A stretch of DNA of 54,434 bases from Pseudozobellia thermophila (GTDB lineage Bacteria; Bacteroidota; Bacteroidia; Flavobacteriales; Flavobacteriaceae), in NCBI RefSeq assembly GCF_900141855.1, contig NZ_FQYU01000014.1:1-54434 (forward strand). The letters are read 5' to 3'. Shown here piece after piece: positions 8,197 through 17,585 of the stretch. Below the pieces are notes generated by a model. The model searched no databases. It worked only from the letters and a program-made list of their open reading frames with translations, and was not told where the DNA came from. Within the stretch, counting starts at the first letter, position 1. Each line of letters begins with the position of its first letter. The position numbers were made by a program, and so were the translations under genes.

Positions 8197-9885
8197 ATGA
8201 AAAATAATACATACGATGCCATTGTCGTAGGGTCGGGCATCACTGGTGGATGGGCGGCCAAGGAGTTAACGGAAAAAGGTCTAAAAACCCTTGTCTTGGA
8301 AAGGGGAAGGCATGTAGAGCATCAAAAGGATTACAATAATACCTATAAGGCTCCTTGGGACTATAAGTACCTGGGCGCCGTTTCGAAGGAGGACAAAAAG
8401 GATTATTTTATTCAAAGCAAGAAGTACAACTTCAATGCCGGTAGCAAACCCTTTTTTGTCAAAGACACCGAACATCCCTATACACACCCCGAGAACAAAC
8501 CTTATCGTTGGTTCAGGGGCTACCAAACAGGTGGCCGCTCCTTAATTTGGGGGCGCGGGGCTTACCGCTTTAGCGATCTCGATTTTGAGGCCAACTTAAA
8601 GGACGGGGTCGGGGTAGACTGGCCGATAAGATATAAGGATATAGCGCCTTGGTACGACTATGTGGAGAAATTTATCGGGGTGTGTGGCTCGGTCGAGAAC
8701 ATATCCCATTTTCCGGATGGTCAGTTTTTACCTCCATTTGAATTGAACCGTGCCGAAAAGGTAATAAAGGAAAGATTGGAGTCGCATTACGGGGATCGCA
8801 AGTTGATTCCAAATCGGGCGGCCCACCTTACCGAGGTAAAACCGGGCCAATTTAAGGGAAGGTCGAAATGCATGTCCCGCAATATGTGCCATACAGGCTG
8901 TCCGTTTGGTGCGTATTTCAGTAGCAATAGTTCCACGCTTCCGGCTGCAAGGGATACGGGCAGGTTAACGCTAAAATCGAATGCCATAGTTACTTCCCTT
9001 ATTTATGATGAAAAAACCAATAGGGTTTACGGGGTTCGTGTCATAGATGGCGTAACCAAACAAGAAACCGAATACTTTGCAAGGGTGGTGTTCTTATGTG
9101 CGTCTACCCTGGCCACAACGGGAATCTTGTTGAATTCCAAATCGAATAGTTTCCCTAATGGACTGGGTAATTCAAGTGGTGTTCTCGGGCATTATTTGAT
9201 GGACCACCATAAAAATATTACCTCCTCGGGTATTCTCGAAGGGTATTTGGATAGAACATACAAGGGGTATAGGCCTACATCGGTCGCCATTCCCCGGTTC
9301 AGGAACCTGGGCAATACCGACATGGACTTTATCAGGGGGTATGGTATGTGGGGGTCGGCCCAACGCGAAGGGGTAAACCCCAATAAGGAAGGGGTAGGTG
9401 CCGATTTTAAAAAATCCCTGACCTTACCGGGGCCTTGGAAGATGTCGCTTTCGGCCTATGGGGAATGTTTGCCGTACTTCGATAACAAGGTCGAGCTCGA
9501 TGAAGAACGGACGGATCAATGGGGGCTCCCTTTGTTGAAAATAAGCGCGGAATTTCGGGATAACGAAATGAAGATGCGAAAAGATATGAAAGCGCAGGCC
9601 AAGGAAGTCTTGGAAGTGGCGGGACTAAAGGAAGTTGAGGTGCACGAAGGCCCCAGTATACACGGCGACTCCGTACATGAAATGGGAACGGCAAGAATGG
9701 GCCGGGATCCAAAAACCTCATTTTTGAATGGCTATAACCAAAGCCACGACATTCCCAACCTGTTCGTAACCGACGGTTCCTGTATGGCATCGTCCAGTTA
9801 TATGAGTCCCTCCCTTACGTACATGGCCTTGACGGCTCGGGCATGCGATTATGCCGTAAGGCAAATGAAGGACAAGGTATTTTAG
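8197..9885 (+). CDS. GMC family FAD-dependent oxidoreductase (glucoside 3-dehydrogenase-like)
   Basis: The protein has an N-terminal FAD-binding Rossmann motif, DAIVVGSGITGGWAAKEL. The GMC signature region is FRGYQTGGRSLIWGRGAYRF. The C-terminal domain carries HEMGTARMG and FVTDGSCMASSSYMSPSLTY. The ATG at 8197 is chosen over a TTG four codons upstream. Family members paired with a gluconate 2-dehydrogenase subunit 3 oxidise the C3 hydroxyl of glycosides in the periplasm and pass electrons to a cytochrome c; the partner gene follows after 30 bases. No Tat leader is seen here, and export is usually by hitch-hiking on subunit 3. In most relatives I recall, the last motif reads QNPSLTYMAL with a catalytic Asn; here that residue is Ser (YMSPSL), an unusual change. 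Confidence 0.87.
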   Translation: MKNNTYDAIVVGSGITGGWAAKELTEKGLKTLVLERGRHVEHQKDYNNTYKAPWDYKYLGAVSKEDKKDYFIQSKKYNFNAGSKPFFVKDTEHPYTHPENKPYRWFRGYQTGGRSLIWGRGAYRFSDLDFEANLKDGVGVDWPIRYKDIAPWYDYVEKFIGVCGSVENISHFPDGQFLPPFELNRAEKVIKERLESHYGDRKLIPNRAAHLTEVKPGQFKGRSKCMSRNMCHTGCPFGAYFSSNSSTLPAARDTGRLTLKSNAIVTSLIYDEKTNRVYGVRVIDGVTKQETEYFARVVFLCASTLATTGILLNSKSNSFPNGLGNSSGVLGHYLMDHHKNITSSGILEGYLDRTYKGYRPTSVAIPRFRNLGNTDMDFIRGYGMWGSAQREGVNPNKEGVGADFKKSLTLPGPWKMSLSAYGECLPYFDNKVELDEERTDQWGLPLLKISAEFRDNEMKMRKDMKAQAKEVLEVAGLKEVEVHEGPSIHGDSVHEMGTARMGRDPKTSFLNGYNQSHDIPNLFVTDGSCMASSSYMSPSLTYMALTARACDYAVRQMKDKVF

Positions 9886-9915
9886 GGCTGGTTATAACAA
9901 TGAAATTTCAGTAGT

Positions 9916-10482
9916 ATGGATAGAAGGGAGGCGGTAGTTAAAATATCGTGGATTTTGAAATCAGCTTATTTGGCCCCATCCGTTTTTACCGCTTTGGTAA
10001 GCTGTAAAGGCGATGTTGACGAGTCGAAGCTGACCGTATTCAACAAGGAACAGAATGACTTGGTAAAGGCTATTGCAGATACCATTCTTCCGAGAACGGA
10101 TACGCCCAGTGCCTCCGATGTGCAGGTAGATTTGTATATGGACCTCTTGCTTAACGATGTCTACGACGAACCGACGCGAAAAAGTTTTCTCGAGGGCCTT
10201 GAACAGTTTAACGAAAACTGCAAGGCGTTCACGCGACATACATTTTCCCACCTCGATGGGGAGGAAAGGCATGCCTACCTCGAAAAATTGGACAAAAAGG
10301 CCAACTCGGAAAAAAAGGATGGGTGGGAAGCCTTCTTTACCCGGTTTAAAGCGCTCACCGTTCAAATCTATTTCTCTACGGAACAGGGTGTTAAGCAAAA
10401 TTTAGACTACGTTCCGCTTCCAGGTGACTATGAGGGCGATGTAGCCTTGGGTGACAATGCAAGGATAATGGTCGGCAATTAA
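9916..10482 (+). CDS. gluconate 2-dehydrogenase subunit 3 family protein
   Basis: This is the small partner of the GMC oxidoreductase, 188 residues. The leader MDRREAVVKISWILKSAYLAP is Tat-like (RRE followed by a hydrophobic stretch) and ends in a lipobox-like ALVSC. The mature part has FNKEQNDLVKAIADTILPRT, the typical family opening, then PSASDVQVDLYMDLLLNDVY. Subunit 3 proteins help export and stabilise the catalytic GMC subunit. It ends the rightward operon that starts at 5534. The haem subunit, a cytochrome c often found with these pairs, is not in the window, so the electron acceptor must be encoded elsewhere. Confidence 0.82.
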   Translation: MDRREAVVKISWILKSAYLAPSVFTALVSCKGDVDESKLTVFNKEQNDLVKAIADTILPRTDTPSASDVQVDLYMDLLLNDVYDEPTRKSFLEGLEQFNENCKAFTRHTFSHLDGEERHAYLEKLDKKANSEKKDGWEAFFTRFKALTVQIYFSTEQGVKQNLDYVPLPGDYEGDVALGDNARIMVGN

Positions 10483-10909
10483 CCCCTTCTTCTTTCATAT
10501 TTAACTTCTTTGTTGGGCTTGCCCACTATCGAGAACCGGTACCAAATGCGGTTTTAAGGAAGGAAAACCATCTATTTTCCACGATAGGCTTTTCGTATTT
10601 GCTTTGGCCTTCTTGGCCCATCTTTCCATAGTTGATCAAAATACAAAACACTTGTATCGCTCCGGTGTGGGTTTATCCCGGTTTTTTTAATGGTCTGTTC
10701 GGCCTATGTGGCGAACCCCCAAACGGGTAGGCGTAGGTAATATCAATTGCTGCTATTTTTTTCATTTCATAACTATTTTTCAAATTAAAAATCATTAAAT
10801 GAAACTAAATTATTTACGTATTATTTTTATTATGTCTTTTTATTGTTATATTAGCTATCATTAAGATATAAAGGAAAGAACTGTCTTTTCGTAAACGGAT
10901 TGAAATTTT
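10483..10909. other. intergenic region before esterase operon
   Basis: This 427-base gap contains no convincing gene. The left 250 bases are mixed in composition, with a short TGGGC-TT-GCCCA hairpin near 10,513. The right 170 bases are very AT-rich and carry the TTTCATTT boxes listed separately, so this is the probable promoter of the genes at 10,910-16,486. Confidence 0.5.
10758..10806. promoter_or_regulatory. paired TTTCATTT boxes, AgaR/DeoR-type operator candidate
   Basis: TTTCATTTCAT at 10,760-10,770 is followed by AAATGAAA at 10,797-10,804, an inverted copy of the same box. The first half matches the start of the AgaR-like box at 32,156. It lies about 110-150 bases upstream of the esterase gene at 10,910. 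DeoR-family repressors often bind several such spaced boxes. Low sequence complexity makes a chance match possible. Confidence 0.38.
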
Positions 10910-13081
10910 ATGAAAATGAACTCGCGTATTTTTGCAGCCTGGTTTTTCTTGGTAGGTATGGTCTCTTTGCAAGCCCAGGACGATGTGTCCCTATTTAAGT
11001 ATTGGACGTATTATTCGGATGTGGAGAATTCGCTCTATAAGACCCTTGCTTCAATAGGTTTGGAGCAACTGGAGCCAAGGAAGGGCGAGATTGCCAAGCT
11101 GAAAACCAAGGACGATTGGTTAAAACGCCAGCAACTGGTCAAAAAGAAGCTGTTGGAGGTAATCGGCCCTTTTCCCGAAAAGACTCCGTTAAACGTACGG
11201 GTGACAGGGGTGATACAAAGGGAGGATTATCGGGTCGAAAAATTGATATACGAGTCCCGTCCCGGTTACTATGTGCCCTCGGCCTTGTTTATTCCGAACA
11301 ATATTAAGGGTAAGGCCCCGGCAATCTTAAATCCGATCGGGCATAGTCCTGCCAGCTTTAGAAGGGATTCGTATCAGCATAAGATCATCAACCTGGTAAA
11401 AAAGGGCTTTGTGGTATTGGCGTACGATCCCATTGGTCAAGGGGAGCGCCTGCAGTATTACGATGAAAAACTGGGCAAATCGATATTTCCCCCAAATCAC
11501 GAACACTCCTATCCCGGGGCCCAATGTTATATCTCTGGGTATTCGTCGGCCAAATATTTTATTTGGGACGGTATTCGGGGCATCGACCTCTTGTTGTCAA
11601 GGCCCGAGGTAGATCCCGATAGGCTCGGTATGAACGGCATTTCGGGGGGAGGGAATATGACGGCGGTGATCGGGGCCATAGACGATAGGATTTTGGCAGC
11701 GGCCCCCGAATGTTGGATAACCAATTTCAATTACCTTCTAAAAACCGAAGCCCCCCAAGATTCCGAACAAAATCTGGTTAAAATGATCGCCGAAGGATTG
11801 GATCATGCGGATTTGATAGAGGTACGGGCCCCAAAGCCTACGTTGATCATGGCCACTACACGCGATTTTTTCAGTATTGAGGGAACCAGGGAGTCTTTTC
11901 ATGAGGCCAGGAAGGCCTACGAGGCACTTGGGGCAAAAGAAAACTTGCAGATTACGGAAGATGATGACGTACACAATTCCACCAAAAAAAATAGGGAAGC
12001 CATGTATGCCTTTTTTCAGAAGCACTTGAATAATCCCGGTGATAGTAGGGATCATGAAGTGGAGCTGTTCACCAAAGAAGAGCTGTTCGTGACCAAAACG
12101 GGGCAACTGGCTACTTCGTTGAAGGGAGAAACAATGTATTCCCTGAACAAAAAGGTGGTTGAGGCCCAAGTGGCGGCCTTGAACGAATCAAGGGCGAATA
12201 GTGATAAACATTTATCGAAGGTGCGCAACTCGGCTATCGGGCTGTCGGGCTTTTCCTTTCCTGTGGAATACGGCAAAAGTATTTTTTCGGGCAGAATGGT
12301 GAATGAAGGCTATGTGCTTGAAAAATACCTTGTTGATGGCAGCGGGGATTATAAGCTTCCATTGGCCTTGTTCGTGCCCGATACGGGTTCGAAGGAGCAA
12401 TTGCTTCTTTTGTTGCACGAGAAGGGAAAAGACCACGCCGTAAACAAGGAGGGCCTTGCCAAGCAACTGGTGGCGAAAGGTTACTCGGTCTTGGTGGCCG
12501 ACCTGCCCGATATCGGGGAGATGGGCCCGGGATACCTGAGAGGGGATACCTATATTCGCGGGGTTTCCTATAACAAATGGTTTGCGGGCATCCTTACAGG
12601 GAAGTCCATCGTAGGCCTAAGGGCCGAAGACATTGTTAGAATAAGCCATTTTATCAAAAAAGACCTGCCGGAATACCGTTCAACGACGGCTATTTCGGTC
12701 GGGGTGTTGGGGAGTGAACTGTTGCATGCCGCCGCATTTGATGAAAATATTCAAAAGGTGTGTCTCGTTCGGCCCTTTATGAGTTATTCGAACATTGCAC
12801 TGACCCGCGACTACCAGCCTTCCTATATCCATTCCGTTGTACAGGGGGCGATAACTGAATACGACCTGCCCGACCTGATGGCTTATTTGGCTCCCAGAAA
12901 AATGCTTGTGATAAATCCACTTGAGGCCAATGGGCAGAAAGCCAGTAGGCCAAAAGTAGAGGAAGAAATGGCCTTTCCCCTTAAGGTATACGGTAAGCAA
13001 AAAGGTACTAAAGGCCTTGCCGTCGAAAGTAATATAGAAGACGAAGATGTAACAACACAGGTGCTCTCTTGGCTGAAATAA
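10910..13081 (+). CDS. secreted two-domain alpha/beta hydrolase, acetyl-xylan-esterase-like
   Basis: A signal peptide (NSRIFAAWFFLVGMVSLQAQ) points to the periplasm. Residues about 60-370 form an alpha/beta-hydrolase domain of the acetyl xylan esterase type: VLAYDPIGQGERLQYYD, the nucleophile elbow LGMNGISGGGNM with Ser in GISGG, and a late DDDVHNS that can supply the His. Residues about 430-720 look like a second hydrolase domain (LLLLLHEKGKDHAV, VLVADLPDIGEMGPGYLRG). Its expected elbow reads VGVLGSELLHAA, not a clean GxSxG, so it is probably inactive or altered. It probably removes acyl or methyl esters from the glycan handled by this locus. The next gene encodes a single-domain relative. 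Confidence 0.75.
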   Translation: MKMNSRIFAAWFFLVGMVSLQAQDDVSLFKYWTYYSDVENSLYKTLASIGLEQLEPRKGEIAKLKTKDDWLKRQQLVKKKLLEVIGPFPEKTPLNVRVTGVIQREDYRVEKLIYESRPGYYVPSALFIPNNIKGKAPAILNPIGHSPASFRRDSYQHKIINLVKKGFVVLAYDPIGQGERLQYYDEKLGKSIFPPNHEHSYPGAQCYISGYSSAKYFIWDGIRGIDLLLSRPEVDPDRLGMNGISGGGNMTAVIGAIDDRILAAAPECWITNFNYLLKTEAPQDSEQNLVKMIAEGLDHADLIEVRAPKPTLIMATTRDFFSIEGTRESFHEARKAYEALGAKENLQITEDDDVHNSTKKNREAMYAFFQKHLNNPGDSRDHEVELFTKEELFVTKTGQLATSLKGETMYSLNKKVVEAQVAALNESRANSDKHLSKVRNSAIGLSGFSFPVEYGKSIFSGRMVNEGYVLEKYLVDGSGDYKLPLALFVPDTGSKEQLLLLLHEKGKDHAVNKEGLAKQLVAKGYSVLVADLPDIGEMGPGYLRGDTYIRGVSYNKWFAGILTGKSIVGLRAEDIVRISHFIKKDLPEYRSTTAISVGVLGSELLHAAAFDENIQKVCLVRPFMSYSNIALTRDYQPSYIHSVVQGAITEYDLPDLMAYLAPRKMLVINPLEANGQKASRPKVEEEMAFPLKVYGKQKGTKGLAVESNIEDEDVTTQVLSWLK

Positions 13082-13125
13082 CAGTTTGCCATTGATGGGG
13101 AGGAACTTTATTAAATATCATTTCA

Positions 13126-14370
13126 ATGCCCAGACCAACATTTGAAAAATCGCTAATACTTCTGTTTGCACTCTTGCTGAACGGCCTCGCGGTTTCGTGC
13201 AAGGGCGAAGGCAATAAGGAGGGGAGTACCGGAAAAACGGCTGTTGAAGAGCAATCCAAGGCAGGCCAGCCCTATCATTTGACCGAGGCCGAGGGAAAGA
13301 AAGATTTACAGGACATTCGAAGTTCGGTAACCACTCCCGAGGCATGGAGGGAAAGGGCCGATGCAATTCGAAGGCATATACTGGAGGCTACGGGCCTAAG
13401 TCCACTTCCGGAAAAATGTGCGCTTAACCCCATTTTTGGGGAGAAAAGATTGTTCGATGGCTACCAGGTTCAGAACGTGGCCTTTGAAAGTTTGCCCGGG
13501 GTCTATGTAACCGGGTCTTTGTACAGCCCGATAACGCAGGTCGATAACCCTCCCGCCGTATTGAGTCCCCATGGACACTGGCCCAAACGCGAAGACTATG
13601 GAAGGTACAGGCCCGATGTTCAAAAGCGGTGTGCCTCGATGGCGCGAATGGGGGCGGTTGTTTTTTCCTTTGATATGGTCGGTTACGGACAGTTGACCGA
13701 ATACGGCTGGGAGCACAAGCACCCCGATACCATGAAACTGCAAATATGGAACAGTATCCGTGCGGTGGATTTTCTGGTTTCCTTGGGGGTGGATCCCGAT
13801 AGGATTGCCTGTACGGGAGCTTCGGGAGGAGGTACGCAGACCTTTCATTTGGCCGCCGTAGACGACAGGATTTCCGTTTCTATTCCCGTGGTAATGGTTT
13901 CGTACCGTCATCATGGGGGCTGTGTTTGTGAGCTCGGCAGGCCGATCCGCGAAGGTGAAAATTTTAAGGCCAATAATGTAGAGATTGCCGCATGTATCGC
14001 CCCTAAGCCGCTTATGTTGGTTTCCGTGGGAACCGATGCAACGGAATCTACGCCCGAAGTCGAGTATCCCTTTATGAATTATATATACGGCCTGTTCGGT
14101 AAATCGGAAATGGTGGAAAATGCCCATTTTCCGAACGAATTGCACGGGTATGGGCCGAAGATGCGCGCTGCCGTTTATCCGTTTTTGGCAAAACACTTGA
14201 GCTTGGATGCTTCCCAAGTTATGAACGTTGACGGTAGCCCGAACGAAGAAGGCATCACCATAGAGGAAATAGAAGCCCTTTATCCCTTTGACGAGAACCA
14301 TCCGTTTCCGGAATTCGGTGTTCGGTCCAATGACGGGGTGGTTTGGGATTGGAAAAACGAGACAAAATAA
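13126..14370 (+). CDS. lipoprotein alpha/beta hydrolase, acetyl-xylan-esterase-like
   Basis: The N-terminus LLFALLLNGLAVSCKGEG ends in a lipobox (AVSC), so this 414-residue protein is probably an outer-membrane or periplasmic lipoprotein. The hydrolase core has AVLSPHGHWPKREDY, then VVFSFDMVGYGQ, the nucleophile elbow ACTGASGGGTQTF (Ser in GASGG), and HFPNELHGYGP with a candidate catalytic His. A Cys-rich loop, HHGGCVCELG, follows the elbow and is shared by this branch of esterases in Bacteroidota and Planctomycetes. It starts 45 bases after the two-domain esterase and is 55 bases from the next gene, so the three form one unit. The substrate ester is unknown; acetylated sugar or a glycoside ester is likely. 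Confidence 0.75.
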   Translation: MPRPTFEKSLILLFALLLNGLAVSCKGEGNKEGSTGKTAVEEQSKAGQPYHLTEAEGKKDLQDIRSSVTTPEAWRERADAIRRHILEATGLSPLPEKCALNPIFGEKRLFDGYQVQNVAFESLPGVYVTGSLYSPITQVDNPPAVLSPHGHWPKREDYGRYRPDVQKRCASMARMGAVVFSFDMVGYGQLTEYGWEHKHPDTMKLQIWNSIRAVDFLVSLGVDPDRIACTGASGGGTQTFHLAAVDDRISVSIPVVMVSYRHHGGCVCELGRPIREGENFKANNVEIAACIAPKPLMLVSVGTDATESTPEVEYPFMNYIYGLFGKSEMVENAHFPNELHGYGPKMRAAVYPFLAKHLSLDASQVMNVDGSPNEEGITIEEIEALYPFDENHPFPEFGVRSNDGVVWDWKNETK

Positions 14371-14425
14371 ATAGCGAACAAGAAGTCTTTTTTAAAGGAC
14401 ATTGTTTGGATAAATATGGCAGAAC

Positions 14426-16486
14426 ATGGGTAAATTAATGAAGGTAATTCCGTTTTTGGTCCTATTGATAGGATGTCAGGACTCAGAAAACCAGTACAAT
14501 GAGGTGTTGTTGTACGATGATTTCAGTTCAATTCGGCGCGGCCCGTATTCTGTCGATGTAGGTGCGCATACCGAGTACCACTATTTGCACGAGGCGGCAC
14601 CGCGTTCGCAATGGGCCGTTTCGACATTTACATGGGATTCGGACTTCAAACGGGCTTGGCATGTACGCCAGGAGGGCGACGACCGTCAAATGGTACAGGA
14701 GATGAAAAATACCCCGAACAGGCATACCCATCCCATGGTGGTTGCGGGGGAGCACGATTGGGAAGACTATTCCGTGGAATTGCAATTGTCGCCCCAGTCT
14801 AAAGACCTGCAAAGTGGTCTTGTTTTCCGTTACCGCAACGACCGCAACTACTACTTTGCGGGGGTCAAGGGCGACTCCCTGCTGTTGAAGATGGTCAAGG
14901 GCGCTACGGGCTTCCATCAACCCTACGAAAAGGTTTTGGCCTCGTCTTTTCTGAAATGGGACGAAGGGGAATTGTTGACCTTGAGCGTAAGGGCCAAGGG
15001 AAACCAATTGTCGTGCTCGGTAAAAGACGTTTCTATCGATGCTGAAGACGATACCTATGTAAATGGCAATGTTGGCTTGATGGCCGATGTGCCCACAAAA
15101 TTCCATAAAATCGAGGTAAGGACATCATCCAGCGAGTTGGAAAGGCTTAAAGAATCAAGGGATAGGTATGCGAGTGAACTTCGTAAGATCAGGGACTCCG
15201 TTCCAAGGATGAAGGTCTGGAAAAAAATAGGGACCAAAGGCTTCGGTGTCGGTCGAAATCTGCGCTTTGGCGATTTGAACAACGACGGAACGGTCGATGT
15301 GTTGATCGGTCAAATAGTCAATCACGGTCCGCAGGACAATAACAGCGAACTAAGCTGCCTTACGGCAATGACCTTCGATGGGGAAATACTGTGGAGAAAG
15401 GGAACCCCCGACCCCTGGAAAGTAAACCTGACAAGTGACGTGGCCTTTCAAATCCACGATTTGGACAACGATGGAAAGACCGAGGTAATCTATACCATGA
15501 ACAGGGAATTGATCGTTGCCGATGGGGCCACCGGAAAAACCAAGTATAAAAAGACCACGCCAATGGTAACGGATCAAGAGGTCATTAGTCCATCGACGCA
15601 CAATATGTTCGGTAATATTTTGGGCGACTGCCTTTACTTTGCCGATTTTAGGGGGAAGGGATACGACCACGATATCGTCATTAAAGACCGATACGAGCGC
15701 GTCTGGGTGATGGACGACCAGTTGAACACCCTGTGGTACAAAAAACTGAATACGGGCCATTATCCCTTTGCCTACGATATAGATGAAGACGGAAAGGACG
15801 AGCTTTTAATAGGGTATTCAATGCTCGATGATGATGGAAAGACCCTTTGGACCCTCGAAAATGAGTTGGAAGACCATGCCGATGGGGTTGCGGTCGTAAA
15901 ATATACGGAAAATGCAGATCCCACGATTATGGTCGCGGCCAGCGACGAAGGCCTGTTTTTTGCCAACAGTAGGGGAGATAAGATAAAGCACCATTATATT
16001 GGGCATGCCCAAAACCCCGCGGTTGCCAATTTCAGGGACGACCTGCCCGGTTTGGAAACCATATCCATAAACTTCTGGGGCAATCAGGGGATCGTTCATT
16101 TTTATGATGCCCAAGGCGATATCTACCACGATTTTGAACCCAACCAGTACGGCAGTATGCTATTGCCGCTTAACTGGACGGGAAAATCGGAAGAGTTCTT
16201 TGTGCTCAACGCAAATGTTGACGAAGGGGGCGTATTCGATGGTTGGGGCCGAAAGGTACTGGAATTTCCCGACGACGGCCATCCCGATATGTGCAACGCC
16301 GTATTGGATATCACCGGCGACGGAAGGGATGAGATCGTAGTTTGGGACCCCAACGCGATTTGGGTCTATACCCAAGCCGACAATTTTTCCGGGGATAAAA
16401 TGTACAAGCCCATCCGGAACCCGCTCTACAATTACTCGAACTATCAGACCACGGTTTCCCTGCCCGGTTGGGTGGAGGTAAAATAA
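14426..16486 (+). CDS. lipoprotein with LamG/DUF1080-like domain and FG-GAP propeller
   Basis: The 686-residue protein starts with a lipobox leader (MKVIPFLVLLIGCQDSEN). Residues about 25-235 look like a concanavalin-type beta-sandwich, with EHDWEDYSVELQL, SGLVFRYRNDRNYYFAGV and VNGNVGLMADVP. From about 265 on there are FG-GAP/VCBS-like calcium-binding repeats: FGDLNNDGTVDVLIG, IHDLDNDGKTEVIY, YDIDEDGKDELLIG and DITGDGRDEIVVWD. This layout recalls beta-propeller polysaccharide lyases such as rhamnogalacturonan-lyase types, but no catalytic motif is recognised. As the only large unexplained secreted enzyme-like protein here, it is a candidate for the missing glycan-cleaving activity. Carbohydrate binding alone is the cautious alternative. 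It is the last gene of the unit starting at 10,910. Confidence 0.65.
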   Translation: MGKLMKVIPFLVLLIGCQDSENQYNEVLLYDDFSSIRRGPYSVDVGAHTEYHYLHEAAPRSQWAVSTFTWDSDFKRAWHVRQEGDDRQMVQEMKNTPNRHTHPMVVAGEHDWEDYSVELQLSPQSKDLQSGLVFRYRNDRNYYFAGVKGDSLLLKMVKGATGFHQPYEKVLASSFLKWDEGELLTLSVRAKGNQLSCSVKDVSIDAEDDTYVNGNVGLMADVPTKFHKIEVRTSSSELERLKESRDRYASELRKIRDSVPRMKVWKKIGTKGFGVGRNLRFGDLNNDGTVDVLIGQIVNHGPQDNNSELSCLTAMTFDGEILWRKGTPDPWKVNLTSDVAFQIHDLDNDGKTEVIYTMNRELIVADGATGKTKYKKTTPMVTDQEVISPSTHNMFGNILGDCLYFADFRGKGYDHDIVIKDRYERVWVMDDQLNTLWYKKLNTGHYPFAYDIDEDGKDELLIGYSMLDDDGKTLWTLENELEDHADGVAVVKYTENADPTIMVAASDEGLFFANSRGDKIKHHYIGHAQNPAVANFRDDLPGLETISINFWGNQGIVHFYDAQGDIYHDFEPNQYGSMLLPLNWTGKSEEFFVLNANVDEGGVFDGWGRKVLEFPDDGHPDMCNAVLDITGDGRDEIVVWDPNAIWVYTQADNFSGDKMYKPIRNPLYNYSNYQTTVSLPGWVEVK

Positions 16487-16578
16487 CCCTGGATCAGGAA
16501 TTTTGGCCTACACAAAAGTGCCGTAGACCGTATTTCGGTGTTGGATAAGGATTTTGGGGGCGATAATTTCTTAGGGGA

Positions 16579-17337
16579 CTAGGCTATTATTACTTCAACG
16601 TTGTTGTTTTTTAGAAACTCCAGCATTTCATCCTCTATCTGGTCGTCCGTTATCAGCTTGTTGATCTTGTCGAACCCGCATATCAATGCCCTTCCCGATT
16701 TTTTGAACTTGGAGGAATCGGCCACGACAAAGATATCATCGGCCATTTCGATCATTATTTGGTTGAGGTAGGCCTCTTCCAAATGATAGGTGAAAATACC
16801 TGAATTTTGTTTTATCCCGTCAATTCCAAGAAACAACTTGTTGCAATAGACCTGCTTTAGGTTTCTCTCGGCCATGGGGCCGACGAACGACATCGAGAAA
16901 TCTTTTAGGTAACCACCCAACATCATGAGTTCTACATTGCTTTGTTGTGATAAATTGTTGATGATATCCAAAGCGTTGCTTATAACGGTTACCTTTTTCA
17001 AATGGGACAGGTTATTGGATATCTCGAAGGTCGTGGTTCCCGAATCCAAGATTATGCTATCGCCCTCGTTGATCAATGAGGCTGCCTTTTTCCCGATAAG
17101 CCGCTTTTGCTTAAGGTTGATCTGTTTCTTTTCGGTTACCGTAAGGGCAAACTTGTTCATTTTAAAGGCTCCGCCATGGGCGCGAACGAGAAGGTTGTGT
17201 TTTTCCAGGTTTCCCAGATCGTTCCTAATGGTAACAGCACTTACACCTAGGGCCGAGCTTAGTTGTTGAACATTGACTTGACCGTTCTTGTCGAGTTCCT
17301 TTAAGATTAAAGCTCGGCGTTTTGCTGTTTTTTTCAT
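16579..17337 (-). CDS. DeoR family transcriptional regulator (AgaR-like)
   Basis: The 252-residue protein has the classic DeoR layout. The N-terminal winged HTH reads RRALILKELDKNGQVNVQQL and then LGVSAVTIRNDLGNLEKHN. The family's VRAHGGA motif follows at 51-57. A DeoRC sugar-phosphate sensor domain covers about 75-235, with DSGTTTFEISNNL, FLGIDGI and VVADSSKF. Its genomic partners (agaS, tagatose-type kinase and aldolase) are those of the E. coli AgaR regulon, so a galactosamine or tagatose phosphate is a likely effector. The start region itself carries a TTTCATTTTGTTTCGATT box that resembles the AgaR operator, suggesting autoregulation. The family is certain; the AgaR role is inference from context and operators. 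Confidence 0.88.
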   Translation of the reverse strand: MKKTAKRRALILKELDKNGQVNVQQLSSALGVSAVTIRNDLGNLEKHNLLVRAHGGAFKMNKFALTVTEKKQINLKQKRLIGKKAASLINEGDSIILDSGTTTFEISNNLSHLKKVTVISNALDIINNLSQQSNVELMMLGGYLKDFSMSFVGPMAERNLKQVYCNKLFLGIDGIKQNSGIFTYHLEEAYLNQIMIEMADDIFVVADSSKFKKSGRALICGFDKINKLITDDQIEDEMLEFLKNNNVEVIIA

Positions 17338-17351
17338 TTTGTTTCGATTAT
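17329..17351. promoter_or_regulatory. AgaR-like operator candidate over deoR start codon
   Basis: TTTCATTTTGTTTCGATTA (17,332-17,350, plus strand) matches the core pattern TTTC-R-TTT-Y-R-TTT-Y-N known for E. coli AgaR operators, as I recall it. It overlaps the ATG of the DeoR-family gene (minus strand) and could mediate autorepression. Part of the match is coding (the MKK start), which weakens it. Confidence 0.42.
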
Positions 17352-17585
17352 TCTGTAAAAGTCGATCGTCGTCAAAAATAGGAATAATTTAACAATCTTT
17401 CCTTGCGTTATGTTACGGTTTTTAATGCCGTTCAGGTCGGGAAACGTCCTTTGCCCGACATCGGTCTAAGGCACCTTTCCCGCTGTCCTTTCCCATTCCC
17501 CAAATACATACTAGAAAAGCGTGATAGCGGTACGCTGTAGGGCCTCAAGGGGGGCTTGGCTTGGCCCTAGCCTATTTGTTGGGCT

